From positions 1-64,000 of the forward strand of contig JBEKAA010000001.1 in NCBI GenBank assembly GCA_050018455.1: a stretch of 64,000 nt of DNA, in the 5' to 3' direction. This stretch comes from RBG-13-68-16 sp050018455 (lineage in GTDB: Bacteria; Acidobacteriota; Thermoanaerobaculia; Thermoanaerobaculales; Thermoanaerobaculaceae). The notes beneath the pieces are model-generated. The model did not search any database, had not been told where the DNA came from, and saw nothing but the letters and a program-made list of their open reading frames with translations. Below are positions 39,308 to 48,500 of the stretch, piece by piece. Position 1 is the first letter of the stretch. Each line of letters starts with the position of its first letter. The position numbers and the translations under genes were made by a program.

Positions 39308-40606
39308 ATGTTTCAGCCAAGGTTGCAGGCCGAGAGCGCCGACTCCGACGGAGGCGATCTCTCCTGTGCCCAGGGCGCGTCGAAGCGACCAGGGTCGGTC
39401 TCGCGACGGCGGAAGCGGCCTGCTGAGCTGGCAATCGTCCTGGTCGCTTTGCTAACCGGGGCGTGTCAGGACGCGGGCGAGTCGAGGGCCCACCTTGCGG
39501 TAGGCACCTTCTGGGGAGGGCAGGCCTCCCAGGCCCTTCAGAGGGAGCTGATCCGTATTTCGCGGGACCTCGGACCGGTGAGCATCGAGGTGCGGACGTT
39601 CGGCATGGCGGCGCTCAACGACTATCTCTCCCGACCGCAACCGCTCGCGGGCCGGGAATCGCTGGATCTCGCGATCGTCCCTCACCACTGGCTTGGACAG
39701 CTCGCCCAGCGCGATGTCATCGAGGAGCTGCCGTCGGAGCGAGCACAAGTCCTGAGACAGAAGCTCGTGGGCCAGGCCCTACTCGCCGTCAGCGACGGCG
39801 ACCGCGTTTTCGGGTATCCCATCAGCGCCGAAGTACTCGCGCTCGTTTACGACCCGACGATCTTTCCCTACCCGCCGCGGACGATCGATGAGATCCTGTC
39901 GACCCGTTTCCAGGCGGGTGTCTTGCCTTTCGCCCTCGATATCTCCAGCCCGCAGGCGCTCGTCCCTCTGGTCGGCTCCTTGCAGGGAACGCTGATCGAC
40001 GCCGACGGCTCCCTCGTCTGGCGTCCCGCCGTCGTGATGGAAACCCTCGAGCGCCTTCGGCCCGTGTGGGGCAGCTCGGGCGGCTGGCGCGCGTTCCGGG
40101 GCAGCGATCTCGAGTCGCTGCAGGTCCAACTCTACTCAGCTGGGAAGCTCGCGAGCTTCGTGGCCGGACCGTGGCTTCTCCAAGCGCTCGAGGAGGGGGG
40201 CCGGCCGTTCGCGGTGATGCCGATTCCCGGCTTTGCGGGCGCTCCGGCCCGCGCCAGGGCTTTGGTCGGGTACCAGTGCATCGTCGTCTCCCGCGGGTCG
40301 CGCTGGGGAGACTTGGCGCTCGAGGTCGGTGCGCAGCTCCTGCGGGAAGATTCCAGCGACAGGATCAACCAGGCCACGCGGCGCCTGCCCGTGCTGTTGA
40401 GGGCCTACGAGTCCAAGCAAGGGCTGACCTCCGCAGGCAGCTTCGGGTTCCTGCGCGCCCTCGAGCAGGGGCAGTTCGTCCCCGGGACGCCCCACTGGGC
40501 AGAAGAAATGCAGAAGGCCGAGCAGCAGCTCGAGGAATTCGCGAGCCACGCCCAGCCCCCGGCGCGCGCGCGCGACGCGGCCCGATCCGCCGGGGGCCGC
40601 CCGTGA
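39308..40606 (+). CDS. Extracellular solute-binding lipoprotein (ABC family 1-like)
   Basis: A 432-residue precursor with a long polar N-region, a hydrophobic core (ELAIVLVALLTG) and a lipobox ending at Cys53 (LLTGAC), so it should be anchored in a membrane facing the periplasm. The mature part has the two-lobed pattern of sugar-type binding proteins: YDPTIFPYPPRTIDEI hinge-like region and FVAGPWLLQALEEGGRPF, typical of MalE-like family 1. No ABC permease or ATPase is adjacent. Instead its stop overlaps the start of a membrane HD-GYP protein (GTGA), suggesting a sensing role. The ligand is unknown. Confidence 0.8.
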   Translation: MFQPRLQAESADSDGGDLSCAQGASKRPGSVSRRRKRPAELAIVLVALLTGACQDAGESRAHLAVGTFWGGQASQALQRELIRISRDLGPVSIEVRTFGMAALNDYLSRPQPLAGRESLDLAIVPHHWLGQLAQRDVIEELPSERAQVLRQKLVGQALLAVSDGDRVFGYPISAEVLALVYDPTIFPYPPRTIDEILSTRFQAGVLPFALDISSPQALVPLVGSLQGTLIDADGSLVWRPAVVMETLERLRPVWGSSGGWRAFRGSDLESLQVQLYSAGKLASFVAGPWLLQALEEGGRPFAVMPIPGFAGAPARARALVGYQCIVVSRGSRWGDLALEVGAQLLREDSSDRINQATRRLPVLLRAYESKQGLTSAGSFGFLRALEQGQFVPGTPHWAEEMQKAEQQLEEFASHAQPPARARDAARSAGGRP

Positions 40607-42309
40607 AGCTCAAATGGCAGTTTGTCCTGTCGCACCTGGCGTCGATCCTTGCGGCTGTCCTGCTGATCGGCGCAGTCCACTTGCTCCTGCTCCTCCGAAG
40701 CACAAGGGTCCTGGAGCAACAGAGCCTGGAATCGAGCCTTTCCACGGCGAGTCACCTGCTGCTGCAAAAGATCGTCCAGCTGGAGAACGATCGCGAAGCC
40801 CTGGCGGCCTTCGCATCCGGCAACCGTCTGGAGGGAGGTATGGAAGTGCTGGGGCGCCTCCACGACCTCCTTGCGCTCTACCGGGTCGAGCGGGTGGAGG
40901 TCTTCAACGGCCTGCGTCGCGAAGCGGAGGCGTTCCGATGGGAACGCGGGATAGGCCGAGGCCTCGAGACGCCCTGGTTCCCGCCTAACCCCAGCCTCGC
41001 AGCCAAGATCGCAGGAGGCGGAACGGCTTCCTGGGTCCAACGCGGCGTCTCCGGGCAGTTTTCTTTGAAGCTTTGCACGCCGTTGACGATGTCGACACCC
41101 GACGAGCACCTGTGGCTGGTGGTCACCGAGCCGCTCGACGGGACGCTCCTGGCGGCGATCCTTCCAACCGGGACGGTTGGCGCGCTCGAAGCGGGAAAAC
41201 AGACCCTGGCAACTTGGCCGGCGATGTCCACCTCCTCCAAGGCAAACCTTGCAGAACTGGCGGCCTACCTCCCGCGAGGTACGTTCTCGTCCCTCTTCGC
41301 CCCCCTCGTCGCGCGAGGGCCGACGGTGCAGCTCGATGACGGCACCGTCCTGAGCGTCGCTCTCATGACCTCGGCGATCCGGAGCGGCCAGAGCCTCCTG
41401 GTGGGCTTGCAGGCATGGTTTCTGGTGCTGGCCGGCGGGACACTGCTTGCGTTCACCCTCGGCAGCAGCCTGGCCACGAGGCTGATGGCGCCGCTCTCGG
41501 CTCTGCTCGACGGCACCGCCGCCATGGCGCGCGGACACCTCATGGTCCGGTTGCCGGAGACACGCCAGGACGAGCTCGGGTCCTTGACCCGCGAGTTCAA
41601 CCGGATGGCGGACGAAATCCGCAACACGTACCTGGCGGCGATCTCAACGCTGGCCGAGGTCGTGGAAGCCAAGTCGCGCTACACGCGCGAGCACGTCGAG
41701 CGTGTGGAGCGCCTCGTGGTTGCGACGGCCGAGGTGCTGGAACGCCGGGGGTGGGTCCGATTCTCGAGTCACCAGCGGTTCCTTCTCTCGGTCGCAGCCA
41801 TCCTCCACGACGTTGGGAAGATCGCGATCGGCAACGAGATCCTCAACAAGTCCGGGCCGCTGAACTCGACCGAACGCGAGCAGATACTCACCCACCCCGA
41901 GGTGGGCGCCCTCATCGTCGAGCGGATGGGAAAGCTCGAACGGGCCGCCGAGATCATCAGGTGCGCTCACGAACACTTCGACGGCTCGGGTTACCCTCGC
42001 GGCCTCCACGGCGAGGAGATCCCGCTGGAGTCGCGGATAATCCTCGCGGTCGATGCGTTCGATGCGATGACGATGAACCGGCCCTACTCCAGCGGGCGTC
42101 CGCACGAGGAGGCGATGACCGAGCTTCGGGCCGAGGCCGGGCGGCAGTTCGACCCGGTTGTGGTAGAGGCTCTCATCGAGGTTATGTCCACGGTTGAATC
42201 GAACAGGCCACCGATCTCCCACGACAGCGGGCTGTATCGTGCCGTTCATCCGAGCGATGGCGGACGCGCGAGTCGTGAGGTCATCCGCCCTCGGGACGTC
42301 CGAGAATAG
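40603..42309 (+). CDS. Membrane sensor with HAMP and HD-GYP cyclic-di-GMP phosphodiesterase domains
   Basis: A 568-residue inner-membrane protein. A first helix lies at about 8-27, an extracytoplasmic sensor domain spans about 30-255, a second helix about 265-290 (WFLVLAGGTLLAFTLG), then HAMP (about 290-340) and HD-GYP (about 350-530). The HD motif is ILHDVGKI near 401 and the GYP motif is in HFDGSGYPRGL near 463. HD-GYP enzymes hydrolyse cyclic di-GMP, so this should lower the second messenger in response to a periplasmic signal. The GTG start overlaps the stop of the solute-binding lipoprotein gene. The 3' end overlaps the convergent phosphomannomutase gene by 29 bases. Confidence 0.9.
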   Translation: MKLKWQFVLSHLASILAAVLLIGAVHLLLLLRSTRVLEQQSLESSLSTASHLLLQKIVQLENDREALAAFASGNRLEGGMEVLGRLHDLLALYRVERVEVFNGLRREAEAFRWERGIGRGLETPWFPPNPSLAAKIAGGGTASWVQRGVSGQFSLKLCTPLTMSTPDEHLWLVVTEPLDGTLLAAILPTGTVGALEAGKQTLATWPAMSTSSKANLAELAAYLPRGTFSSLFAPLVARGPTVQLDDGTVLSVALMTSAIRSGQSLLVGLQAWFLVLAGGTLLAFTLGSSLATRLMAPLSALLDGTAAMARGHLMVRLPETRQDELGSLTREFNRMADEIRNTYLAAISTLAEVVEAKSRYTREHVERVERLVVATAEVLERRGWVRFSSHQRFLLSVAAILHDVGKIAIGNEILNKSGPLNSTEREQILTHPEVGALIVERMGKLERAAEIIRCAHEHFDGSGYPRGLHGEEIPLESRIILAVDAFDAMTMNRPYSSGRPHEEAMTELRAEAGRQFDPVVVEALIEVMSTVESNRPPISHDSGLYRAVHPSDGGRASREVIRPRDVRE

Positions 42310-43636
42310 AAAGCAATCGCCGTTTTTCCTCTCCCAAGAGCTCCGGCGTCCGGGCCTCCATGACCAGGCGGAGCAGCGGTTCGGTGTTCGACGGGCGAAC
42401 GTTGAACCACCAGTCGGGGTACTCCACCGTGATCCCGTCGGTGTAGTCGATCTGCCCGTCGCCGAAGAGTTCGGCCAAGCGGCGGATCATCGCCTCCTTG
42501 TCCTCGACGTGGAAATTGATCTCTCCGGTTCCAGAGTAGTGGCGGAACGGTGCGAGAAGCGAGCTGAGGGTGCTGCCGGACCGGCGGACCTCATTCAGCA
42601 CTTCGATGGCGGTGATGAGCGAGGAGTCCGCGAAGAAGTTCTCGCGGTAGTAGAAATGGCCCGCCAGCTCACCGCCGAACGGGCTGCCGATGCGTCGCAT
42701 CGTCGCCTTCATGAACGAATGCCCTACCCTCTCCCTGACCGGTTTTCCGCCTGCCGCCAGGATCGCCTCGCGGGTCGCCCACGACGACCTGATGTCGTAG
42801 ACGATCGGCGCACCCGGGAAGCGCGCCAGGATCGGAGCGGCGAGCAGGGCGGTGATCATGTCGGCTCCGACGGCCTGCGCCTTGTCATCGACGAAGATGG
42901 CGCGATCGGCGTCGCCGTCGAAGGCGATCCCAAGCGCACAGCCCTCGTCGAGCACGGCGCGCTGGAGGTCACGGAGGTTCTCCTGCTTGAGCGGGTTCGC
43001 TTCGTGGTTGGGAAAGTTCCCGTCGAGCCCGAAGAAGAGGGGGACGAGCTCGATGTTGAGCTCTTCGAGCAGGCCCCGATAGAGGGTGGCCATTCCGTTT
43101 GCGACGTCGATGGCGACTTTCAGGCGCGGTTCCTGCATCGCGACGAAGCGGAGAACGTGGTCTCGATAGGCAGATCCGATGTCGCACTGCTCGAGACCGC
43201 CCAGTAGTGGCACGGGTGCGACAGGCGAATCGTGCACGAGCGCCTCGATCCGGGCTATCCCCGTCTCGCTGCTCACGGGCACAGCGTCCCTACGGGAGAA
43301 CTTGAACCCGTTGTACCTGGCGGGGTTGTGGCTTGCCGTGACCTGGATCCCCCCGGAAGTCCCGAGGTGGCCGATCGCGAAGTAGTTCATGGGAGTGGTG
43401 GCGAGCCCGATGTCCACGACGGCGAGCCCTGCGGCCCGTAGCCCGTCACTGAGAGCCTGCGACAGCGGCACGGACGAGGCCCTCATATCTCGGCTCACCA
43501 CAACCCGTCCGCCGTCCGCAAGGTCGTCCTCGTCGAGAATGCTCCGGAAATGAAAACCGATTGCCCTGGCGATCGTCTCGTCAACCTCACCCGGGTAGAT
43601 CCCCCGGACGTCATACGCTTTGAAAATGCCGCTCAT
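42281..43636 (-). CDS. manB: Phosphomannomutase/phosphoglucomutase
   Basis: A 451-residue alpha-D-phosphohexomutase. The N-terminus reads IFKAYDVRGIYP, the catalytic phosphoserine is Ser102 in TASHNPARYNGFK, the Mg-binding loop is DGDADRAI near residue 240 and the sugar-specificity loop includes GGELAGHFYY. The phosphate-binding loop RPSNTEPLLRL closes the protein. The AlgC/ManB type interconverts mannose or glucose 1- and 6-phosphates for polysaccharide and LPS precursors. The ATG has a GGAGG-like site eight bases upstream. It converges on the HD-GYP gene with a 29-base overlap. Confidence 0.92.
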   Translation of the reverse strand: MSGIFKAYDVRGIYPGEVDETIARAIGFHFRSILDEDDLADGGRVVVSRDMRASSVPLSQALSDGLRAAGLAVVDIGLATTPMNYFAIGHLGTSGGIQVTASHNPARYNGFKFSRRDAVPVSSETGIARIEALVHDSPVAPVPLLGGLEQCDIGSAYRDHVLRFVAMQEPRLKVAIDVANGMATLYRGLLEELNIELVPLFFGLDGNFPNHEANPLKQENLRDLQRAVLDEGCALGIAFDGDADRAIFVDDKAQAVGADMITALLAAPILARFPGAPIVYDIRSSWATREAILAAGGKPVRERVGHSFMKATMRRIGSPFGGELAGHFYYRENFFADSSLITAIEVLNEVRRSGSTLSSLLAPFRHYSGTGEINFHVEDKEAMIRRLAELFGDGQIDYTDGITVEYPDWWFNVRPSNTEPLLRLVMEARTPELLGEEKRRLLSILGRPEGG

Positions 43637-43719
43637 CGCACCCCTCCGCTGGCGAAGGATAGATCACGTCGCCGCACCCGGCCACTGTCAGGTCGGTGCG
43701 GGCGCCGGTTCCTTGGCGC

Positions 43720-43725
43720 TAGACT
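43720..43725 (+). promoter_or_regulatory. Candidate leaderless -10 box (TAGACT) of the aminotransferase gene
   Basis: TAGACT ends exactly six bases before the ATG at 43732, identical in sequence and spacing to the box at 39296. No clear -35. Confidence 0.5.
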
Positions 43726-43731
43726 ACGCAC

Positions 43732-44610
43732 ATGGTGGAGAAGTCCGTGAGTCCCGAGTGGGCATGGTGCGAGGGTCGTCTGGTGCCGTTCTCCGACGCT
43801 CGCGTCCCCATCGAGGACCGTGGGTTCCAGTTCGGGGAAAGCCTGTACGAGGTGATCGCGGTGCTGGGTGGGGAACCGTTCCGCCTTCCCGACCATGTCG
43901 ATCGGATGGTTTCCGGTGCCCGCGAGTTGGGGCTCGAGGCCGGCGTCCCCGACCTCTCAAAGTGGAAGACGATCATCGCTCAGCTCTACCGCCGTGAGCC
44001 CCACCGGACCGCGGTCCTTTACGCACAGTTGACCGGTGGCCCCGCCCCACGCCGTCACCTGCCACCCGAACGCCCGAGGCCCTTCTTCGTGGCCTATCTG
44101 CGCCAGTACACATTTCCCATGCCGACGGAGATCGCACGTGGAATCGCCGCGATCACGTTTCCTGACACCCGCTGGCAACGCCGGGATCTCAAGACCACGA
44201 TGTTGCTCTCGGCAGTGCTGGCGAAGAAGGCGGCGTCGGGGCAAGGCGCCGAAGAAGCAATCCTCGTGGGCCAGGACGGTTTTCTCAACGAGGGCGCATC
44301 CAGCACCGTCTTCGCCGTCCAAGACCGTGTCGTCACGACACCGCCGACGACCCAGCGAGTCCTGCCCGGTGTCAGTACGAAGGCGGTTCAGGCCATCTGC
44401 AGCCAGGTAGGGGTGCCATTCGCCTTCCGCCCCCTCACGCTGAGCGATCTCCACCGCTCTAGTGAGCTGTTCATCGCATCGACGACAACGCTCCTCATGC
44501 CGGTGGTCCGGCTCGACGGCAGCCCCGTCGGAAGCGGGACGCCGGGCAGCACCACCTTGCAGCTCGCCTACCACTTCCAGCGCCAGTTTTGGGGTCAGCC
44601 TGGCCCGTGA
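43732..44610 (+). CDS. Class IV aminotransferase, D-alanine transaminase-like
   Basis: A 292-residue fold-type IV PLP enzyme. The entry motif EDRGFQFGESLYEVI is typical of D-amino-acid transaminase, the PLP lysine is Lys154 in RRDLKTTMLLS, and NEGASSTVFAV and ELFIASTTTLLMPV follow. The RDLK wording and DRGFQFG favour D-alanine transaminase over branched-chain aminotransferase. It would supply D-Glu/D-Ala for cell wall or recycle D-amino acids. It stands alone, convergent with fabG seven bases away. Confidence 0.86.
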   Translation: MVEKSVSPEWAWCEGRLVPFSDARVPIEDRGFQFGESLYEVIAVLGGEPFRLPDHVDRMVSGARELGLEAGVPDLSKWKTIIAQLYRREPHRTAVLYAQLTGGPAPRRHLPPERPRPFFVAYLRQYTFPMPTEIARGIAAITFPDTRWQRRDLKTTMLLSAVLAKKAASGQGAEEAILVGQDGFLNEGASSTVFAVQDRVVTTPPTTQRVLPGVSTKAVQAICSQVGVPFAFRPLTLSDLHRSSELFIASTTTLLMPVVRLDGSPVGSGTPGSTTLQLAYHFQRQFWGQPGP

Positions 44611-44617
44611 GGACGCG

Positions 44618-45343
44618 TTACGCGCCCAGGCCCCCGTCTACTCGCAGCGTGATGCCGGTCAGGTACGAGGCTCCTTCGGAAAGAAGGAACGAAACAGCGG
44701 ACGCAACCTCGGAAGGCTCGCCTAGGCGTTTCATCGGCACGCTCGCGATGGCGCGGGCCCGCCGAGCCTCGCTGAGCGCCGCGACCAGGTCGGTGGCGAC
44801 CCAGCCCGGAACAACGGTGTTGACCGTGATGCCGTAACGACCGACCTCGCGCGCGAGCGCCTTCGCGAACGAATGGAGCCCTCCCTTGGCGGCGGCGTAG
44901 TTCGCCTGGCCCGCCTGGCCCATCAGACCCGCGAGGGACCCGATGTTGACGATCCGCCCGCTCGACGCCTGGAGCATCGGGCGGAGCAAGGAGCGCGTGA
45001 GGCGGTAGGCGGCGGTCAGTACCGTTTCGAGCACGACATCCCAGCGCCCCTCGTCCATCAGGAGGAAGTGTCCGTCGCGGAGGACGGCCGCGTTGTTTAC
45101 GAGGGCGTAAACCTCATCGTTGGCCAGGCCGCCGACAACCGCATCAACCGCAGCCCCGTCGGTCACGTCGCACCGGTGTGCCACCACCACTCCTCGCTCG
45201 GCGGTCACGGCCCTCACGACCTCGGCCGCAGCCTCGTCCCGGCACCGGTAGAGGAAGTGCACCTCGTAGCCGTCTCGAGCCAGCCGCTCGACGATTGCGC
45301 GACCGATTCCTCGAGAGCCCCCGCTCACCACGACCCTCAGCAT
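44618..45343 (-). CDS. fabG: 3-oxoacyl-ACP reductase (FabG-like short-chain dehydrogenase)
   Basis: A 241-residue SDR. The NADPH motif is GGSRGIG (8-14), the NNAA motif lies at 83-86 and the catalytic triad is Ser136 (NIGSLAG), Tyr149 and Lys153 (NYAAAKGG). The C-terminus SYLTGITLRVDGGLGA is the FabG ending. FabG reduces 3-oxoacyl-ACP in fatty acid elongation. It overlaps the start of the fabD-like gene by seven bases, supporting a lipid or polyketide-like role. Other SDR substrates remain possible. Confidence 0.88.
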   Translation of the reverse strand: MLRVVVSGGSRGIGRAIVERLARDGYEVHFLYRCRDEAAAEVVRAVTAERGVVVAHRCDVTDGAAVDAVVGGLANDEVYALVNNAAVLRDGHFLLMDEGRWDVVLETVLTAAYRLTRSLLRPMLQASSGRIVNIGSLAGLMGQAGQANYAAAKGGLHSFAKALAREVGRYGITVNTVVPGWVATDLVAALSEARRARAIASVPMKRLGEPSEVASAVSFLLSEGASYLTGITLRVDGGLGA

Positions 45344-46272
45344 CGGCGCACCGCTCCCCTCCTCCGTCCGGTTCGAGAGAGCGGGAACGATTCGACGGCG
45401 GCCGCACCTGGGCTCACTCGACCGGCAGTCCGCGCCAGCGTAGTTCCCGGACCGAGCTCGACGATCCGCCCGAAACCGTCGGCCAGCGCTGCCGAAAGGG
45501 CGAGGTCGAACCGTTGCGGCCTAACGAGTTGCTGCACGAGGAACTCCCACCCCTTCGACGGGTTCGTGATGCGGCAACCGTCGATCCCAGGGTAAACCCG
45601 ATGTCGGAGGGACCGCAAACCTCCGAGCAGTTCACGACTGTGCTCCAGCTTTGCGGCAACGGGTCCCATCAGCGTGCCGTGGAGCGGCCAACGCACAGCG
45701 ATCGGACTCACCCGCAAGGCGGAGGGCGCGATCCTCTCCGCGAGCTGCTCGACCGCCGATTCCCGCCCTGCGACAATCGTCTGACCTGGTTCGAGGACCG
45801 CAGAGATCTCCACCGAGCCAGGGCGGCACCATTCTCCGATTCTTTCGATCGGAGGTCCGGTGACGGCCAGCAAGGCATACCGACCCGGAAGGTTCAGCGA
45901 AGCCTCGAACACGACGTCGATCATCGTCACGACCTGGCCCACAGTCAGCATCCCGGCGCCGTACAGCGCGGAGTAGGCTCCGATCGAGAAGCCCAAACCG
46001 CCCGAGACCACCCCACCGCCCGCACGGTATCCCTCCAGGGGGGGGCCTCGGTCGCGACGGTCGCAGGCTCCCAGGCCCTGTCGGCGTGCAGCTCGCCCCC
46101 GTCGCCGTCGAGGACGAGGGGGGGGTATGTCCAGCTTGCTGGCGGAGCTGAACCCATCGACGGCTCTCCAGGCGGCCGGGCAACCGGCGAACGGTTGCCC
46201 CATCCCCGGGGTCGCCGCGCCCATGCCGGGGAAGAGCGCGAGGACCGCCGAATCGCTGCGTGCTCCAGCCAC
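45337..46272 (-). pseudogene. fabD: FabD-like ACP malonyltransferase broken by two compensating frameshifts at G8 tracts
   Basis: The coding parts match an ACP S-malonyltransferase: ALFPGMGAATPGMG at the N-terminus, the GFSIGAYSALYGAG nucleophile elbow (Ser in GxSxG) and PLHGTLMGPVAAKLEHS with the partner His. Between two eight-G runs (46118-46125 and 46038-46045) the best malonyltransferase-like reading (LVLDGDGGELHADRAWEP, then ATVATEAPP) is in another frame. If the first run were seven and the second nine, one continuous 312-residue protein would result. The frame as written is open but contains a poly-Arg segment there that does not look native. This may be homopolymer sequencing error or true phase-variable tracts. 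It is coupled to fabG. The catalytic elbow is GFSIG rather than the usual GHSLG. Confidence 0.72.
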
Positions 46273-46357
46273 CCCTTGTTCCTCTTTCTCTCGGCGGTCT
46301 GTCGGGCCATTGCGGTCGAGCCGTACCCACGTCGTTGCCTGAGGTCGGACCGGTCGC

Positions 46358-47113
46358 CTAGACCGCGACGCCAGGCATGGACTCTCGCACCTGCGGGACG
46401 CTTACGAGCTTCCTCCAGGCATTTGGCCCGGGATCGGTTCGGAGGTCCCCCTCGTCGATCTTGAAGCGCGCCGCCGAAAGCACGATGTGCACTGTGTCCT
46501 TCACGGGCCGGTAGTGGGAGACCGCCCCCTCGTAGATGACCCGGACGGGCACGTGCGCAAAACGAGCCCGCAGCTTTCCGGCCCTCACGATGATCTCCGT
46601 GTCGATCGAGTAGCGGGCGCCGACCAAACCCATGCGCCGGAGACACGCACACGACACCAACCGGTACCCGCACTGGGAATCCTCGAGCGGGAAGCCGGTC
46701 ATCAGTTGCAGCGCCCTCGTACCGATGAAGTTCGTCCAAAACCTCTTGGCCGGGATTGCAGATGGGTTCCAGAGCCGGTTGCCGAGGACGAAGTCGGCCT
46801 CCTCCGCTGCCTGGAGGAAGTGCGGCGCATCTTCGGGATCGTGCTGCCCGTCGGCGTCGAGCATCAGGATGTGCGAGTAGGCCTGGCCCAGCAGCACCGC
46901 AAGCCCGGCGCGGATCGCCGGCCCCTTGCCTCGATTCTCGGGGAGCGAGACCAGACGCGCCCCTTCGGCCAGCGCCGCGTCGCCGCTACCGTCAGTCGAA
47001 CCGTCGTCGACGACCAGGACGTCCGGAACGTATCGCCTGATGCCTCGGATCACGGCCGGAACGCGGTCGGCGCAGTTGTAGGCGGGGATCAGGGCGGCGA
47101 TCGTGGGCATCAC
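46358..47113 (-). CDS. Family 2 glycosyltransferase (polyprenyl-phosphate mannosyl/glucosyltransferase-like)
   Basis: A 251-residue cytoplasmic GT-A glycosyltransferase. The nucleotide-binding motif VVDDGSTDGSGDAA and the DXD-type LDADGQHDPED are clear, followed by GNRLWNPSAIP and DSQCGYRLVS, which are typical of DPM1/undecaprenyl-phosphate transferases. There is no membrane domain. It probably makes a lipid-linked sugar or decorates LPS. It precedes the fabD-like gene with an 85-base gap and follows the methyltransferase gene by 34 bases, so all may be one transcript. Confidence 0.85.
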   Translation of the reverse strand: MMPTIAALIPAYNCADRVPAVIRGIRRYVPDVLVVDDGSTDGSGDAALAEGARLVSLPENRGKGPAIRAGLAVLLGQAYSHILMLDADGQHDPEDAPHFLQAAEEADFVLGNRLWNPSAIPAKRFWTNFIGTRALQLMTGFPLEDSQCGYRLVSCACLRRMGLVGARYSIDTEIIVRAGKLRARFAHVPVRVIYEGAVSHYRPVKDTVHIVLSAARFKIDEGDLRTDPGPNAWRKLVSVPQVRESMPGVAV

Positions 47114-47147
47114 GGGCGGGAAATCTTACCACCAGATCGCCGAGCCC

Positions 47148-48329
47148 TCATCTGATGTGCTCGTCCGGTAACTTGCTCCGTCCGCCCTCGTAGAGATCGT
47201 AGCGCAGGAGCCTGCACTCGATAGGGCCATTGAACAGGATGATGCGGCGCGAGGCCCGCAGACCCACCGCCTTCACCAGAGCCGGGTTGCCGACCAGGAG
47301 CCATGCGGTGGCGCCGGCTCCCCGCTTCTTGAAGACGTCGCCAAGTTCCCTGTAAAGAGCGGAGAGCTCAAGCGGATCTCCGAGCCGCTCCCCGTATGGC
47401 GGACTAGTGACGATCATCGCGCCCTCGCCTGGCAGCTCGAGGTCTCGCACCTCCCTCAGGACGGAAACAAGAGCGGCCGAAACGCCTGCGGCTCGCGCAT
47501 TGCGCGTGGCAGCCCCTACCGCCTTCGGGTCGCGATCGCCGGCCACAATGGGTGACGGCGCGTCCCTTCGGGCGCTCGCCGACTTCTCTCGCGTCGCCTG
47601 CAGGGCTGCGGAGTCGTGCTGAGGCCAGCGCTCGCAGGCGAAACGACGGCGGCCGCCCGGCGGCGTCCGCGTCGCGATCAACGCCGCCTCGATCGCGATC
47701 GTTCCCGTACCCGCCATCGGGTCGAGGAAAGGCTGCGAGCCCTCGTAACCCGCGAGCAGCAGGATCCCCGCGGCCAGCGTCTCGGATAGAGGTGCCGGCC
47801 CTCCCATCGGCCGGTAGCCCCGGTGGGAAAGAGGCTCCCCGGAGCTGTCGAGGGCCAACCCGGCGCGGTCGCGGGCGAGGTGGACATGGACCACGAGGCC
47901 GGGACTCCCGCGGTCGACGTCCGGTCGGACACCCCAGCGGGCCCGAAGCCGGTCGGCGATCGCGTCCTTCACGACGAGGGATGCGAACGAGCTGTTCGGG
48001 AAGGCCGTGCCGCGGCCGGCCGACTCGACGGCGAAGGTGAGCCCCTTCGAGAAGATCTCTTCCCATGTCACGCTGGACGCCAGCTGGTACAGCTCGTCGC
48101 GTGAGGCGGCCGGCCCCTCCTCGAGTTCCCGCAGCACTCGGATCCCTGTTCGCAGCTGCACGTTCGCGGAGTACACGGCTTCCATCCCTCCGCGAAACTT
48201 CACCATGCCTCGCCCGCTCGCGGCTTCGGGGTGGCCGAGCGCGCGGAGCTCGCCCCGCAGGACGTCCTCGAGGCCTCGAGTGCAGGTGGCAATCAGGGAC
48301 CAGCCTTGGCTACGAACGCCTCTCTCCAT
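47148..48329 (-). CDS. THUMP-domain rRNA guanine-N2 methyltransferase (RlmL/YpsC-like)
   Basis: A 393-residue protein. An N-terminal ferredoxin-like plus THUMP region (about 10-165) is followed by a Rossmann methyltransferase: SAM-binding FLDPMAGTGTIAIEAAL, AGDRDPKAV and the catalytic TSPPYGERLG (an NPPY variant). This architecture modifies guanine N2 in 23S rRNA (position 2445 in E. coli). It lacks the second methyltransferase domain of E. coli RlmKL. The ATG has TAAGGT exactly six bases upstream, a leaderless-type promoter. It heads the transcript leading to the glycosyltransferase and fab genes. Confidence 0.88.
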   Translation of the reverse strand: MERGVRSQGWSLIATCTRGLEDVLRGELRALGHPEAASGRGMVKFRGGMEAVYSANVQLRTGIRVLRELEEGPAASRDELYQLASSVTWEEIFSKGLTFAVESAGRGTAFPNSSFASLVVKDAIADRLRARWGVRPDVDRGSPGLVVHVHLARDRAGLALDSSGEPLSHRGYRPMGGPAPLSETLAAGILLLAGYEGSQPFLDPMAGTGTIAIEAALIATRTPPGGRRRFACERWPQHDSAALQATREKSASARRDAPSPIVAGDRDPKAVGAATRNARAAGVSAALVSVLREVRDLELPGEGAMIVTSPPYGERLGDPLELSALYRELGDVFKKRGAGATAWLLVGNPALVKAVGLRASRRIILFNGPIECRLLRYDLYEGGRSKLPDEHIR

Positions 48330-48335
48330 CGAGAC

Positions 48336-48341
48336 ACCTTA
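48336..48341 (-). promoter_or_regulatory. Candidate leaderless -10 box (TAAGGT) of the rRNA methyltransferase gene
   Basis: On the minus strand TAAGGT ends exactly six bases before the ATG at 48329. The remaining gap to rarA (48342-48500) shows no gene, tRNA or clear hairpin. Confidence 0.45.
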
Positions 48342-48500
48342 CCGCATGCACGGCCTGTTCGGTCGAGCGGAGACGACCTTGGTTCAGGACAGAAAACTCG
48401 CGGCCCGCACCGCATCGACGGCATCGACCATTTCCCCGTCGGCGGCGATGATCTCCGGCGGCAAGGCCCACAACGCATGCCTCGTCACGGCTCTTCCGTA

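Noticed and set aside
46273..46330. Alternative upstream start for the fabD-like gene at 46330
   Set aside because: That frame reads the FabD N-terminus out of frame; the GTG at 46272 leads directly into ALFPGMG.
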